Below, piece by piece: positions 24,325 through 38,923 of a stretch of 64,000 bases of DNA. The notes under the pieces were generated by a model that had not been told where the DNA came from, did no database searches, and was given only the letters and a program-made list of their open reading frames with translations. The DNA comes from Adenanthera pavonina (taxonomy: Eukaryota > Streptophyta > Magnoliopsida > Fabales > Fabaceae). Numbering within the stretch: position 1 is the first letter of the stretch; every line of letters begins with the position of its first letter. The position numbers were made by a program, and so were the translations under genes. The stretch covers positions 4,608,001 to 4,672,000 of the forward strand of contig JAIVEN010000013.1 of the NCBI GenBank assembly GCA_026686845.1, given 5' to 3'.

Positions 24325-25007
24325 GACAACATGTTCGCGTGTATGTAAACAGCCAATAAAAACGAGAGGTAAGCTTGGTGGTTAATAAAAAAAAAGAATG
24401 TGAATAGAGTTCGAGATTCAAACTTTGTTTATTGTATAAGTTTCAAACGTGGTAGCTTTGGAAAAATTATGTACGCCCTTTTCTCCAGTTTCAAATATAC
24501 TCAAATATAAAGAAAAAAATTATTTCAAATAGACCAATAATATTAGTTAAAGTGTATTAATTTCATTTAATTTATAGTATTTTCTTTGATTCTTTTTATT
24601 AGTCATGTTTTAAAAGATTTTTATGATTCTATATATAAGTCATATTTTTTGGGTTTCTTAAATATTAGTTATTTTATTTCGAGAATGCATTTATTTAATT
24701 ATGAGAAAAAAAGGTGAATTATTTAAATTTGTGATATTTATTAGGGAGTAAAAATGAAAATTACACTATTTTTAAGATAATTTTAATAATGTAATAAATT
24801 TTTCTTAGTTCCGGTAAGGTAGTTGAAAGTGACTTATATTAATTAAGAACACGAGAGAGTAAAATATATTTTTTTAAATTATCTTTAATTAATAGTCTTT
24901 TTTTTTTACTATGTTAATTAATAATCATTAAAAATCACAATTTTTCCCAAATTCTCATTCACTCTCAAAATTTTAAAAGTCAAAGTACCATCTCCCTATA
25001 CACAATG

Positions 25008-25925
25008 TTTTAAGAACTAGATTCGATTGGAAGGTCGAATCGTCACCTAAAGAAAAGAACAACTTATTTTTAAACTTTAAATCATTTTTAAGGTTGGACC
25101 ATTTTAAACCGGCTTTTGAGCCAGAAACCGGAATTGAGTTGGAAATCGGAGCAATTTTTAGATAATCGGATAATTTTTTTAAATTGTGTAAAATTTAACC
25201 TAGATTTAATTCTTTTACCAAAATTATTAATTATAAAAATTATTGGAGAATAAAAACACTATTTCCCTTTTTATTTTAAAATTACTAATTATAAAAATGA
25301 AAATTTTCATTGTATTATATTTTCTCTGTCACCAATTATAAGAGAATTTTGAGATTTTTTATTTGTTTTAAAATATAAGAGACATAGATAAAAATTATAG
25401 AGTAATTAATATCATTTTCTTTTTATACCCTTGAATAATTAAAATTGTGTTGACAATTATCCATAATTAATTAGTCTCACTTGAAACTTTTAATATGGAC
25501 AATTCTAACAAAAATTGAAATTATAGCACAATTAGTGAGTTTAATTATAAAAAATGTTTTTTATTTGATACTAATAAAGTAATTATTTATTTTTTATAAT
25601 TGAAGACGGAAGGAGTATAGTCATTTTATAATGTTTATGGTCATATAGTGTTATTATATTAAAATGTTTTAATTTTATGTTCAAAAATTTAATATATATT
25701 ATTACGATGTGAATTTCTTAACTTAGTATAAACTTTGACTACTTAAATTTATTTTCTTAACAATTTGATATTTTCTTTTTTTACATATATTATTATATAT
25801 AATATTATTTTTATTTAATTATTACGTCACTGGTTCGACCACTAATCTAACCGGTTAAATCATAAAAATCATGATTCAATGGTATTTCTAATTCAATGTT
25901 CAGTCCGATTTTTAAAATATTGTCT
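25008..25925. mobile_element. Decayed non-autonomous element with CAATGTTTT-type ends
   Basis: The left end CAATGTTTTAAGAACTAGAT and the reverse complement of the right end, CAATATTTTAAAAATCGGAC, form imperfect inverted repeats. Inside them are CCGGTT-like subterminal motifs and a long AT-only core, as in the 4.1-kb and 52.5-kb elements. The flanks show a partial TACACA repeat. No transposase. Confidence 0.4.
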
Positions 25926-25929
25926 ACAC

Positions 25930-27960
25930 ATAATGATTAAGCCACTTGGATGAGTGGAATTCTCTCACTCCTCTAAGATAGGAAAAGGGAATGATGCCCC
26001 TTAATACATGTTTTGCTTTATTGGAAAAAATATTAATTATACCAAACATCTATATTTATTTATTATATTTTGAATCAAAACAAGTCTCCCAAAATTTTTT
26101 AAATAATTCTAGTGCTCTAATATTTGAATCATTAACTTATAGAATCGAAACTATTTAGTCAAGAAAAGTAAGGGGAGTATATTGACTAAAGTTGAAAATT
26201 AAAGGGGGAATCACATGTTGAATCAAAATAATAAATTTGTTACTAAATAAATTTTTTTACAGCAGACAAGACACTAATTTGTTAATTATTGCATGATTCT
26301 AATGAGATCAATTGAAAACACTTTATATACATATGCTAGAAAATTGTGGAAATTTAGTTGGATGGAAGAGTTTTTAATTAAGCACTTTTTTTTTTTGTTT
26401 CTAGAGGCATGTTGGTCCATAATTTAAAAAAAAATCAAGGAAAGATCTTGGTTTTTAATTGACAATTTCAAATATTGGATCTTTAATTACTGTTATCTTG
26501 GTAAAATAATACTAAAATAGACCCCTAATGTTATGTTCAGTTCACAGAATTATTTTGTGTGAATAGGGCAGAGAATGGAAATAAGAATAAAGATTAATGA
26601 ATGAATATGGTAAAATTATGGTAATCCACTGCACCACTATTGATTTATGTGTCTGTGAAGCTTATGAGAAAGAGAACAACTTTAATAAAATTCTAATTCT
26701 AATTTGGAGTAGTCTATTATGAGGGCACACCAAATTTTTTTTTAATTTACATATTTGTTTCATGATCTTAATTGTTAAAATAATGTTTTAAAATTTTGAT
26801 CATGCGTATGAAAATATTTTATTATGAGAAGTAAATCATATTTTAGTTATTTATGTTTTTCGAGAAGATTAACTTTCTATTGTGGGTAAGGAAATAAATA
26901 ATCTTGGTGCTAAATAAAGTTATAAAATTCTACCTAAAATAATGTTATAAAAAAGGAGGAATTACATATAGGAACCGGCAAAGTGAATTAATTATAAAAA
27001 ATAACTTTAACTAATAAAAAGTGTTAAAATTTGAAATACTAAATAGTAAAATTTAAAAAATAAATAATAATAAATTTTATTTTGTAATAAATTTATTATT
27101 TTGGTCTTAAAATGTAATTTTTCCTAAAAAATTAACAACAATCTTGGACATAAGAATAGTTTGTATCCGGTTATTTAATATACTTTTTAATTTAATTTTT
27201 TATTATATATATATAAATATAAATTTGGCCAAGTAAATAATTTTTCTCTATGCTATCCTAAAAAGATAATAACTTAAAAGTTTCTTCAAGATTGTACTAC
27301 TCTTTCTAACATTTAAATTTAAATTCTATTAAAATATGTTGAGAAATAATGAATGAATAAAGATAAAATTGTATGGATATCACAAAAAAAAAGGATAAAA
27401 TTGTATGTAACCCAATAAAATGTGTGAAAAAAGATTAAAAGAATAAATAGTTCAGAGAGCTCAGGAGAAACTGCACTATTTATAACTAATATTAATATAT
27501 TGATGATATTGATACTCATTACTTTCATAAAAACTACAAGAGAATTTAGCCTCTAGTTATTTAAAAAATAAAATGTTTCATTTAAAATATATTAATTTGT
27601 TGCATTTATATAAACTTAATTTAGGTTTGAATTTAATTTTAATATTTTTATTTATTAAAATATTAATTTAATTCTTTCTATTAATAAAAGTCCCCCGTTT
27701 TCAAAATTATCTCTTAGTTTGAATTTTTTTGGGACCAATGTCAAATCTAAATGAATGATTAGTAAATAAAGATCATTCAAAATAAGAAAAAAATTATTAA
27801 GTGCAATATTTGAACCACTCAATCATAAAAAATTAGTTATAAAATTTTATTTATTTTTTCACTAAGATAAATTTCATATAAAATACTTTGGAAATTGTCC
27901 TTTAATCTATATATATTTTATAAAAAAAAAGAGAAGAAAAGCTTTTTTTTTTGGGTGAAA
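25930..27960. other. AT-rich intergenic spacer
   Basis: Very AT-rich DNA upstream of ERV1, with no open frame of protein-like composition and no recognised element or RNA gene. Confidence 0.5.
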
Positions 27961-28118
27961 GAAAAACCTATATTTTTAACATTAGTTCTTTTCCGTCCTC
28001 GACATACTGGCTGCTACAATTGTCCGGCTTGTCTTCTTCAAAGCAGCAGACCTAAATTGCCCTCGAAAACAAGTGTGCTGGGTAACTCAATTTCTTCTTA
28101 GCCTGCGTACCAAATAAC

Positions 28119-31100
28119 ATGTCTGAAAACCCATTACAGGCTATCGTTCAAACCTTTGAGAAGGCCTCTAATTCCATTCAACACCATCTTTCTAGTTTCA
28201 TAAGCCTTCATCTCCAGCCAGCTTCCTCTGGTAAAGCCCCTATTTTCTCCATCTCTTCTTCATCCCACGAATCCCAACCTGCCAAAGCTAATTCTTTTGT
28301 CCAACCCGAAGATGCCCTCCTTAAGGTTTGTCATTCTCGTTGCCTTGCGACTCTGAATTCCAAACTTTGTGATTGCTTTTTTGGGTTTTGAATGAGAGTC
28401 TACTATAGTTGCTCTATTCACAGTTTCCCAGAATGCTCTGCTTATCTGGGACAAAGTTTATGTCTTGCTTTCGTTGTTATATGCAGAACACATCTTATAT
28501 GTTAGAACTTGTGCGTCTGTGAGTAAGTGAGGTGATGGAGCGATGTAATTGCTGTCGGATATAGTAGTAAGAAGTAGTTAATCAAATATGATCGATTTTA
28601 ACTGATTAAAATGATGTATGTGCAATCATTTTTCTGCGATCAATTTACTTTGTGATTAGTGACTCTTTCCTTTCTAAACAATTCCATTATGCAACTTTGC
28701 AAGATATACATGGGTAGGGTACTCTTTTGCAATGCCTATTTGACTTATCATACTCTAAATGCTTTCATTTCTTAGTTAGGTCATAGATTATCATGCTGGT
28801 GATGTAGAAAGTTGTAACAGTTCCATATTTCCCTTGGTTTAGTGTACTGTTTGCTGAATTTATATTGGTTCTTGGATACAAAAAGCCAGAGCATATTAGC
28901 CTTCCATTTATGGGAAAAAAGGTTTATCTAATGGCTGACGTATGAAAAGTTATAATTGAGGAAAAGGACGATTCAATGGTGCATATCCATGAAGTATAAG
29001 TTGTATGCATGTTCGCAAATTTCTGTTTATCTAATACAGTTATTGGAGTTTATGTAAGGTAGTCATTTTTCATAATCATATGGGAGTATTTCTATTGAAA
29101 CTAAAACTCATTAAGAAGAAATGAGAAATTCATTAAAAATTCAAATGTGCAATGTGTCTTCTTTCAGCTCTTTTTATTTGTAAAGTGTATTTTAGTACAT
29201 ACAAGAGAAGTGATCACTCTATTTTTCATCATTTGTTTCTACAGGTAAAATCTACTACACCAGTGACTAAAGAGGAGCTTGGAAGCGCTACTTGGACTTT
29301 TCTTCATACTCTTGCTTCTCAGGTTGTCACTCCAATCTATTTTATGTTGCTGCAGCCCTTTATGTTTCTCACTATACAGTTTGATTTTTTCATGTTTACC
29401 GAATTTTGGCTGCCATCATGTAAATATGATATTATTTTCTTCGTGAGAAGGAGACCAATGTACTAGTGCCCATTTTTCCTTCCCCTTTTTGCTGTTGTGC
29501 TTCATTTGAAATGGTCTTATGACTAATTCTACCTTGTGTCTTGTAAAATGAAAGTAGTCCTTGGTTGTGATATTGCCTTGACAGAATATATCTTAACCTC
29601 TCACCATAAAGCAACAGAAGTAGAAGCCATTTCTCTTCTAATCTCAGTCTGTTATTAATGACTCTGAAATTTTGACTGGACTATCTTGGAATTTTTGGTT
29701 TCCCTGTATTATAACAACCATTTACTATGCTTAGAATAATGGATTGATTTTCTTCTCCGTTGCTTCCTTTGGACTTGATGTTCACTATCTTCTTGTTTCA
29801 TGTATCTATTGATTACATATTTTGTTTCCTGGTAGACATTGCCATACTCTGGCTGAGCCTGCGAGACAGCAACTAGCTCTTATTGCTTTACATTTTGCTC
29901 CATGTTTTTTCCCATAATTCCAAATTGTTGAACTTCATGTGCTTTTATGTGTTCAACTGTTATGAGTTCCCAATAACGCGGTCTCTCTTTTCAGTATCCA
30001 GATAATCCTACACGGCAACAAAAGAAGGATGTAAAGGAACTGGTATGGTCTTTTCCTTCTTTTCTTGTCTTCATTGAGTTATGTCTCACACTTCTCCTTG
30101 AAACCAACTGACTCTCTCCATGGATAATTTGTCACAATCTTCTTGTAGAGCTAATGGATTGCATTTGGGATGTAGATGGGAATCTTATCTCGAATGTACC
30201 CTTGCAAGGAATGTGCAGATCACTTTAAAGAAGTTTTAAGGTATATGATTTTTCCTTCTGGAACAATATATGATAACTACTAACTAGAAATAGATAAATG
30301 AGAGCATTTCCATTCAGCATATGCAGATCCTTGTCTGGATTACAAGAGAATAACCCCACATCTTAATTCTTCTGAACTGTCTTTTTAAGTCTTTTTTACT
30401 TGAAGGCTATGATCATAGGCTGTAGGGACAAGGACTTAATGAGCTTTCTTGGCTATATTGACTATCCACAAATGACTTTAAGCATCAACTATGTAGCAGC
30501 ACACTTGGAAACTTCACTTTGCAAACCTTGACTTGTGTGATGTTGAACTGAAAAATAGTTGCACATTTGATTTTTGACATCATTCAAGGGATTCCTCGAT
30601 ATCTCATTGAGGTTTTGAATACAAACTGCTGGTTGAATAAGTTGGTTTTCTAAAGTTTCTGATCAGCACAATTGCTTTGCCATTATTCCATGTACATTAC
30701 ATGTTCCTTTTCTTGTTTAGCAGAGCAAATCCAGTACAGGCTGGATCTCAGGCTGAGTTTTCCCAGTGGTTATGTCATGTGCATAATGTTGTTAATAGAA
30801 GGTAAGCTTTTATGTTAAGTGTGTTTTAAAGATGTTATTGTCGACTGTATTGCTAAAATGTAGAGACTCCTTTTTTTTTTTTTTTGGCTTCACCAGTTAA
30901 AGCTTCCTGATCTGTCAGACAAAGTTTATATAAAGTATTTAAATATTTGTTGTTAAGTTCTCCAATAAAACCATTACACACCAACATTTTTATGAACTCC
31001 ACATCACATTGTTGGTTCTTTTGGAAATGTTCATCCATCTGTCATAATTTGATTAGAATATTTCTTAGCAATACTTTGTTTTACATTCCAATTTAAGTTG

Positions 31101-31373
31101 CCTACTATAGAAGTGCTTGCAGGTGGTTATTGGTTAAGATGAACTGTTAGGTGAAAATGGCCACCATAGTTTGGAGAACTTGATGCCAAATATCAAAATC
31201 ATTGCATGAAAATTGTCGTACACGAGTATGCTTGTAGTTTACGTTCTTTGTATTATTTCAGCCTCGGCAAACCGATATTTCCCTGCGAACGAGTGGATGC
31301 AAGATGGGGTAAACTGGAGTGCGAGAAGAATGCATGTGAAGTTCTTGGAAGTACAATTTTTGGTGAAGATTAA
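28119..31373 (+). CDS. ERV1: ERV1, FAD-linked mitochondrial sulfhydryl oxidase
   Basis: Six exons: 28119-28325, 29245-29322, 29995-30042, 30176-30240, 30724-30801 and 31262-31373, giving 195 residues (Arabidopsis Erv1 has 191). Residues 1-70 are the variable N-terminus. The catalytic core has ATWTFLHTLA around W86, the redox-active CKEC at 121-124 in MYPCKECADHFKEVL, the FAD-contact CHVHNVVN at 150-157 and C167. C150 and C167 correspond to the structural disulfide. The C-terminal CEKNAC (C179-C184) is the CX4C shuttle disulfide of plant Erv1, placed after the core rather than before it as in yeast and animals. The enzyme reoxidises Mia40-type import in the intermembrane space and passes electrons to cytochrome c or oxygen. 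Exon 5 has a tandem TAGCAG acceptor, so a form one residue longer is possible. Confidence 0.93.
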
Positions 31374-31869
31374 AAGAGCTAGGAGTTTGGTTAACCTTTG
31401 ATTTTTTTTTTTTATTTGAGCCTCCATTGCCCAATGAAGTGAAATCATACACTATTATTCGGACTTACACTATGTACAGTTCCTGCTTCCTGGTATGTTG
31501 ATACATTTAATTAAATCTCAGTTTCCATTTCATTAGCAAAAGGCTCTTGGATATTTCAATATACACTGCTCAATTGAATACCAATAAATGAGTGGTATGA
31601 TGACTGATTTATTGTTCGGAATTGATCTCTCTGAAAGTTTTGAGAATGGAGAGTACAGGAGTAAGAGATTTCACTTCGTTCCTCTTAAATCGGTTCCCCC
31701 TATGACTACGGCGTACAACATTGTTTGGTATAAAAAATGGGACAAGAATAATATTAAAATGAAATAATTATATTTAGTATAGGATATAAAAAGTGAAGAT
31801 ATTGTTCTATTTTTATGTTTGATTAGATAATAACAATATTAAAAAGATAAAAATTGACTTCCATGTCTA

Positions 31870-31918
31870 GACTTAAAAATAGTATTGCGATGATGATGAT
31901 GATGGTGGTGGTGATAAT
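31870..31918. repeat. Imperfect GAT/GGT trinucleotide microsatellite
   Basis: A GATGATGATGATG run passes into GGTGGTGGTGAT. It is intergenic, just downstream of ERV1, and likely polymorphic. Confidence 0.7.
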
Positions 31919-32465
31919 AAATCTATATATATAATTAAAAGTAGAATAAAGCTGTACTGTGTATTAATTATAAATAATACGGCTCCATTTATTAATCTTC
32001 GTACTTCTTTTTTTTATTTTTTATTTTTAATGAGTCTAATTTTTTTTCTTTTTTATTTATTTTTTTATAGGTTGGATTTATTTTTTCTCATTATTTTAAG
32101 TGGGATCCACTTTCTTTTTTTCATTTTTTTAATTTATATTAATTTTAATTAATGTCATTTGATATCATTTTTTTATAAAAAAAATTAATTATAAGATTCT
32201 TTTTTAATTTAATATATTTTAAAACTAAATATCTGTGCGTGGATCCCCCTCTAAGTATCTAATTTCATATAAATCAGATATAATAATTTCTTACTCCCAC
32301 ATTTCTTTCGCCTATTTCATATATATGCTTTAGGGAATGATATAGGTATACTTGTTTCCAAACTAGACGTGACAGTAAATTTTGTTAATTTCAAAGGAAA
32401 TTCAACTACAATTATCAATATAACATAAAAAGGCGAAGATGCGCATCACTATTTATCTAAGCTCA

Positions 32466-32903
32466 TTTTACTATTGCTTTTACTACACAAAAATTTTCTA
32501 TATTTCCTTCCCACAAATTTTCTTCCGGACCAATTTATCAATCTGTGGACCCTTCTTATAGACTTTTTAACTAGTCATTCTTTTCATTTCTTGCTGCGAA
32601 ATTACCTTTCTTACTTTACATTTTTCCCTGTGAAATTTCCCTTGACTTTATGACATGAAGTTCCCCTTCAGTTTATTATATTGATATTATTTTACTATTT
32701 TTTTACTATACAAAAATCTTTTATATTTTCTTTACACAAACTTTCTTCCGACCAATTTGTCAACTTGTGGGCCCTCCTTGTAGACTTTTTAAACCATTCT
32801 TTTCATTTTTTGCTGCGAAGTTTCCTTTTTACTTTGCATGTTTTCCTATGAATTTTCCCTTGACTTTGTTACACAAAGTTCCCCTTTAGTTTATTATATT
32901 GAT
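32466..32903. repeat. Two-copy tandem duplication of about 218 bp
   Basis: A block running from TTTTACTATT through CTTCCG, CTGCGAA and CCCTTGACTTT to TTTATTATATTGATATT is followed at once by a diverged second copy. The shared end motif starts at 32671 and 32889, a period of 218 bp. Differences are spread throughout, so the duplication is not recent. It has no coding capacity. Confidence 0.75.
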
Positions 32904-32909
32904 ATTTGA

Positions 32910-35840
32910 GAAAGTTTAACCCTTTTTACACTTTTTCCTTTGCCCGATCCTCTTATAATGTTTTCCATTTGTCAATAATCGATGACTATCATTGTTACAT
33001 GGGCAAGTGTCAAAGGATAAGCAAGTTGGAAGTTTTTAGTGCTATGGGTAAGTTATTGCATATCTTTATTATTATGAGTTTTCTCAGTTTCAAATTTTGC
33101 ATAACACTCAGCAATCAAGATTACTTTTCTAGTGGGACTCCAGTAATGTTGGCTATTTATTACATGATTTAGGCCTTCATTCACAACACTTGAAGATTAT
33201 TGCAAACCAAAGTATGTTGAACCATTGCTTCAATATTAGGTGCTCATTTTCAAGTTTTCTTTCTAAAGTTTATGATTGATTACAACTACCTTCAGCCAAT
33301 TCAATTTTATACATGTACAACGCCGAGAATTGGACCTATAAAATCGGGTTGAATTGATTCACCATAACCAACAAGAAGTGCTGGGCCTAGTACCTGGAAT
33401 CACAATTAATCCCAAGAAGTGGATTGCCAAGAGCAGGAGCAACTAATACGCTACATAGGTCGGCAAGAAATTCCCAAAATCTATCCTTGGAGTACTTCAG
33501 TTGTCGAATTCAAAAATGGAGGAAATTAGTAAGTGTTTTTTTTTTCTAATGAAATTTAACTTTTCTTGATTTAAATTTATTTAGCTTTCTTGTTGTTTCC
33601 TTTGAAATGAAATTGTGATCATAAAAGTTAAAACTTACAATGTTAGGAATATCAGTTACATAAGCTCTTAAAAGAACTTTTTTTAGGAATTGTCAATTTG
33701 AAATAGTTTAAGGTTGCAAAACAAGAAAGGAAATTCCTAATAAAAATTAAAGAACAAGAGATTTTATTACACCAGCAAAACTAAGTCAATGACTTAATCC
33801 TGAAAGAATACTATTTTCTCAATTTGATCTTTCAATGATAAAATATGTCAATTAAGTCTTATAGAGAGTAGCTAGGCATTCTCAACCATGGTTGTAGTAG
33901 AATGAACAAATAATAATTATTGCTACCTTTTTTTTATTGGGTAATAATAATAAAATATTTTATGATCGGTACAGGTAAAGTTTCATTGTGCAGTTCAAAT
34001 CAATTCGTTGCCCATTGTCTATATCATTAATAATTAATAATTTATTTATATTATGAGTTTAAGTTCCTACCAAACAAAGTTATTTAGCTTTACTAGCCAT
34101 TTTTCTAACTTTTAGTGAAGGACACGGATAGTTTATACTTTGCCATAAGAAATATAGATTCAAAGAACCTAAAAAAAAATATAGATCCACTTGAACAACC
34201 GCACAAAGAAAACTTTTTTATATACATAAAATCTTTTTGAATTGAACTTCAAATTTTCAAGCAAAAGAAAAAAAAATTAAATTAATCACTTACTGGCTAA
34301 GAGAAACAAAAAAAAAAAGCCAACCACTTAATCAGCAGGAAGCAACTCTAATTTTTTTTTATAAAAATGGAAAAAAGTAACAAAACTCAAAACAAGATTA
34401 AGAAGTACTCCCCTGCCAAGTAATAGCAGCAAACTCCATGGAGCTGAACAGATGGAGCCCAAGCATAGCTGAAACATTCCTGAGCATATACCATTTCTTT
34501 CTTCTAAATCTATTTTACTGCATTAAGATTTCTACATAATCGCTAATTACTCTATGCTTGCTTTATGTGATCTTGATGGTTTAGATTTAATTGCTTTAGG
34601 CCATCTGTCATCACCTAGTTAAAACAACCTGCAACACCATGTCCACTTTATTACTAACAAAAGAAAACCAGCCTAAGTGTAAAAAGGAATTAATTATTGG
34701 TGAAAGGTCTTTTTGCATGATGGAAATGTTGAAATTATCAAGTATGCCTTGTAATTGCAAGCTTAATTGAGGACTAAGTGTTTAAAATGTTAGAACTATT
34801 AAATACTGGAACCTATAGGCTATAATAATATTATAATTATAAATATAAATTATTAATGGTGTTAATGTTATTTTGGAAAGCTAAAACTGAGACAGTGAAG
34901 GTGTGTGACATATGCTAAATGAGTCTTGTAATAATACCTATTATGAGCCATTGTTGTACTATGAATAAATTTGGAAAACTCTTACCATCCTCCAACAAGA
35001 GTCCATTGTTGAATGCATCCCCATGAAATAGTGACTAAAGGCTAATTGTCCTAACTGTGATATTTTCATGTATAATGGGATCCTTATTGTTAAATTCAAT
35101 ATGACAATACTTCATCAATATCTAACATAACAAAGTATAAATAATTATAAAATAAATCAAATGTGAATACAATAAAATTTTCAGAAATTGTTAAGATTAT
35201 TAACTGTTGCCATCATCAGGCATTTTTTTTCTTTAAAAACCATACGTTTAGCTAGGCTTCATCAATGGTTTCTAAATATTGCATCCAATGTGTTTAGCAT
35301 CTACTATTGTATGTGTGTGTAGATATACTTGGAACGAACATGGATGCAAATTTTATTGTTGGATTTTTTGGAAATTTAGTTGTCCGCTCCAGGAATATAA
35401 TAGTTATTAATTCATCTTCTTTTGCTTTTACTTAAAAAAAAATCTTATTTCTTACACTTCTCTATTTTATATTGTCTTGAACATTTAAGTTCGAATTATG
35501 TTTAGGAACATAAAGTTGGGAGCTGCATGAATCACAACTTTAATTAGAGAACCAATTTTCATTACATTAATCCCAAAGAGTAGGCTAGATGGGATGATGT
35601 AGGTATTCAATTGTTTATGAAGAGTTGCAAGAGGAGTTAAATTTAAGTATCAAAGATCACAAAAGATTGGAATTTCTGTGTACAATTGGATATTTGAGAA
35701 ATTATGCATACTTACAGTTTTGGTATTGAAGACATTTGTGAATATCCAAGGGATTATTGAATTTTCATAAGTGGTTGGTAGTCACAAAGACAAAATTATG
35801 CTCCACATGTATTTATATATATTAGAAATATTTATATTGA
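32910..35840. other. Low-information relic DNA
   Basis: No gene was recognised. A moderately GC-rich stretch near 33300-33530 looks like decayed coding sequence but has stops in all frames and no family signature. Confidence 0.4.
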
Positions 35841-35845
35841 TGCAG

Positions 35846-37112
35846 ACCCATAATGAAGAAACTAAGAAACTTTTTGGACATTGCATTGTTCATTGTTGGC
35901 TTGCTCCACATTATGCAAGCAATAAGCTTTGTATTTTCAAGCAACAGGTGTGAAATTCTTGTGCTTGTGCTTAAAATTATAGAGAATGAAAATATGGAGT
36001 TTCATTGTTGTATCTCCTAAAAAAGCATGGTTTTAATAATCAATAGTCATTTATAAAGCCAAGTATTTATAATGTGGTTATTGTTGTATTACAATATACA
36101 AATTTACTGGTTATAATTTTGTTCATACTGGTTGTTTGCATATTTGGGGAATTACAAATATGTTTCTTGGCAAACCAAGATGCACATGGGATGCCAAATC
36201 TTCTATTGCAACATGATGCATGGCATAGTCTCCTAATTTATTCTTATCATTTTATGCATTTCTAGGTGTTCTTGGTAGCAGAATTCTCCTGCAAGTGACA
36301 AATCAAAGCTTTGATAATTGTCTTACTTGTCACTTGAATTATAAACTTTTAAATAAAGTGAGAAAAGAGTGGTTCAGGAACTGTTATCTTAGAAAATAAC
36401 TTAGAAACTTAATAGGATCGCTACTATTATTCTACAAGCCTCCTTGTGGGTTTAAGTTATTTTAGTGACATTCCTTGTGGGTTTAAGTAGATGTTTTCTT
36501 AATACAAGTATTGGGTTTACAAAGGGGATTGAGAAGTTCATATGAGCTAATAAGTTTGTAATTTTTTTTCCAGTTTTTGTATGGTTTTTCTCTTATAATC
36601 AAAAAATACTTTTTCCATATATAATAAAGTCCCTTATTTGTGCCTAGAAACGAAAGAAGAAAATGAAAATTAAACCTTACTATTGTCTATGAATATGGAT
36701 TTTGTTTAAAAGAGTATAATAATTCAATTCTATTCACATGTAAAGCATTGATTGGTAGTTTCTCACTGCAAATGAACAACTTTCAACTGTAGTTGCATCT
36801 TTACATTTCAATGCTTTTCTATCTAAATCATGTTCTGATTATATATCATTTATGAACAAGCACTTATTGCATGTAGATTAAAACTGTATATGTATCTCCA
36901 AGTCATGTAAATTTTCAATTGAATTTCGAAAATGTAAGTATATATATATCTTTTTGAATGTGCTATATCCTTAGATGCAAAGCGGTGCTATCTTGAGACA
37001 TTTTTATAATGACACTTTCATGAATTGGTATATACAGGAAGACGGGGCAACATCTGCTTATTTGGATATTTATTTGGCAATTGATGATTTTGGCTCTACT
37101 CTTGATGCAATG
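35846..37112 (+). other. Two exon-like open segments, unassigned
   Basis: 35846-35947 (102 nt) and 37038-37112 (75 nt) are each bounded by an AG acceptor and GT donor, are multiples of three, and are open in phase 0. The first reads HCWLAPHYASNKLCIFKQQ near its end; the second reads TSAYLDIYLAIDDFGSTLDA. They may be two exons of one old gene or gene fragment on the plus strand. I found no convincing start, end or family, and downstream candidates carry stops. Confidence 0.3.
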
Positions 37113-38923
37113 GTAATTGACTCATTTTAATTTTTTAAAAATTATTTAGTCCCATTGTCATATTTGGAAAGTACGAGTATTACATGTTCTTTGTGGTTCA
37201 ATTTTCAAATTTCCGTAATTATTAAGATATTGCTTCCTTTCTACAAGAATAGTACTTTAAGTCTCAAACTATGACTTTTGCAATTTTGTTTTTCTTGAGT
37301 AGTTTCACATGGAAAACATTGTATCTTGAGATGCTTAGCTTTGCTGCTAACATGTGAATAGAGTGAAATTTATATTTCCAAAAATTAGTGGCTATTTTTT
37401 TAAAAGCTAAACATTAAATTTTAGGAAATAACCTGCATAATTAATTAATTGTGTAATCCACTTCATGTGATCTTTTTAGAGTTTATAATAAAAATATTCG
37501 CATGACTTCACTAAATAACTTAAGTTCTTTAATTGAAAGAATCCTTGACTTATTACTAGAATTTCTATGACCAAGTGGTTTAGAGTTTAATCTTTGTTGT
37601 TTCCCTTTTACTAGATTAACTATTAAAGATTTAATTACAACACAAGGTATGTTGAACTTGTGCTTTATCCACACTTCAACTCAAGGGGCTTTTGTGTGAG
37701 GGCCGGGGGTGGTAAGGCTGGAAATAAATCAATAAAATAGAGAAAATGGAAAGGAACAAAGAAGTTTCTATTAAAAAAAATTAGTGTAAGAATCTTAAAT
37801 CATAATCACCAACAAAATAGTTTGTATTGAGGGGAGTACTCTCCCAAATACAAGATAAATGGCAAATAATATTCTTGATACAATACCCAAATGAATATTC
37901 ATAGGAAATTCTGAAGAGAAAAATATTTACTATAAAGCAAGACACAAATATAAACTAATAGTAAGGGGGTAGCTGTGATAGAGTAATGGAAGATGGGGCC
38001 AAGAGATAAGTTGAGTGATAAGCCATGGGATGAGTTTAAGGGCTATAGCAATCACCATTAAACACCAATACTTGTTACCTGCATTTCCATGTAACCTACA
38101 TTACTTAGGGGTGATTTAGGAAAAATGAAAGAGGGACTAGCCATTGTTTCTATTTGTGAAGAATCTAATGGTATACATGTTTAAAATGGAAATTGATTAC
38201 TTCAATAAGCAACTATTAGGCTAATTGATCTTGTGTTGTGCTCTTTTTGTGACGATTAATATTTATGTGGTATGAAGTTTTATTGTGACTAATGAATTCT
38301 CTTGCCAGCTTTAATATGTATGTCATGCATTTATAATTTTCTTCATTCATCTTTGGCAGTGAAGAGTGTCCTTATAAGAGAATGGTGATCAACTTGGCCA
38401 TATAGTTCTTTTTATGTGGGATTTGGCAAAGGGTAAGAAATACTTTTACTTGTGATTCATATCCTAATGTCTTTTTTCTTTTTTTGGTTTAACTTGGCTT
38501 ATAGGTTTCATTATGAGAATTCGCTTAAGAATTTTGTACACACGCTTTTACTTTGCATTTCTTATGTGCATTATATAGTTTATATAGTTCACTTTGTATA
38601 TCTTATTATGAGTTTAGATATTAACTCAAATGCAAGATATAGTAATCTAAATTGGTTTACTTGAAATGGTTATGGCATTGACAATTGATTGTATTGGTTA
38701 AAATTTGTTGTTATCTTAAGGATGCTTCCTCTATTCTAAGCAAGATAGACGAACATTTGTCTCATTATATTCCTTTTTATCTATGTTGCAATATGGGCCA
38801 ACAAACATTATATATGTGTGATTGAAATGAAGGGGATAGCTGATTGGGAGTTGATCCTAGTAGGAGACTTATTATCCCTTTTAAAGAAAAAAAAATTGCC
38901 TTTCCTTATTGTTGTTGTCTCTT

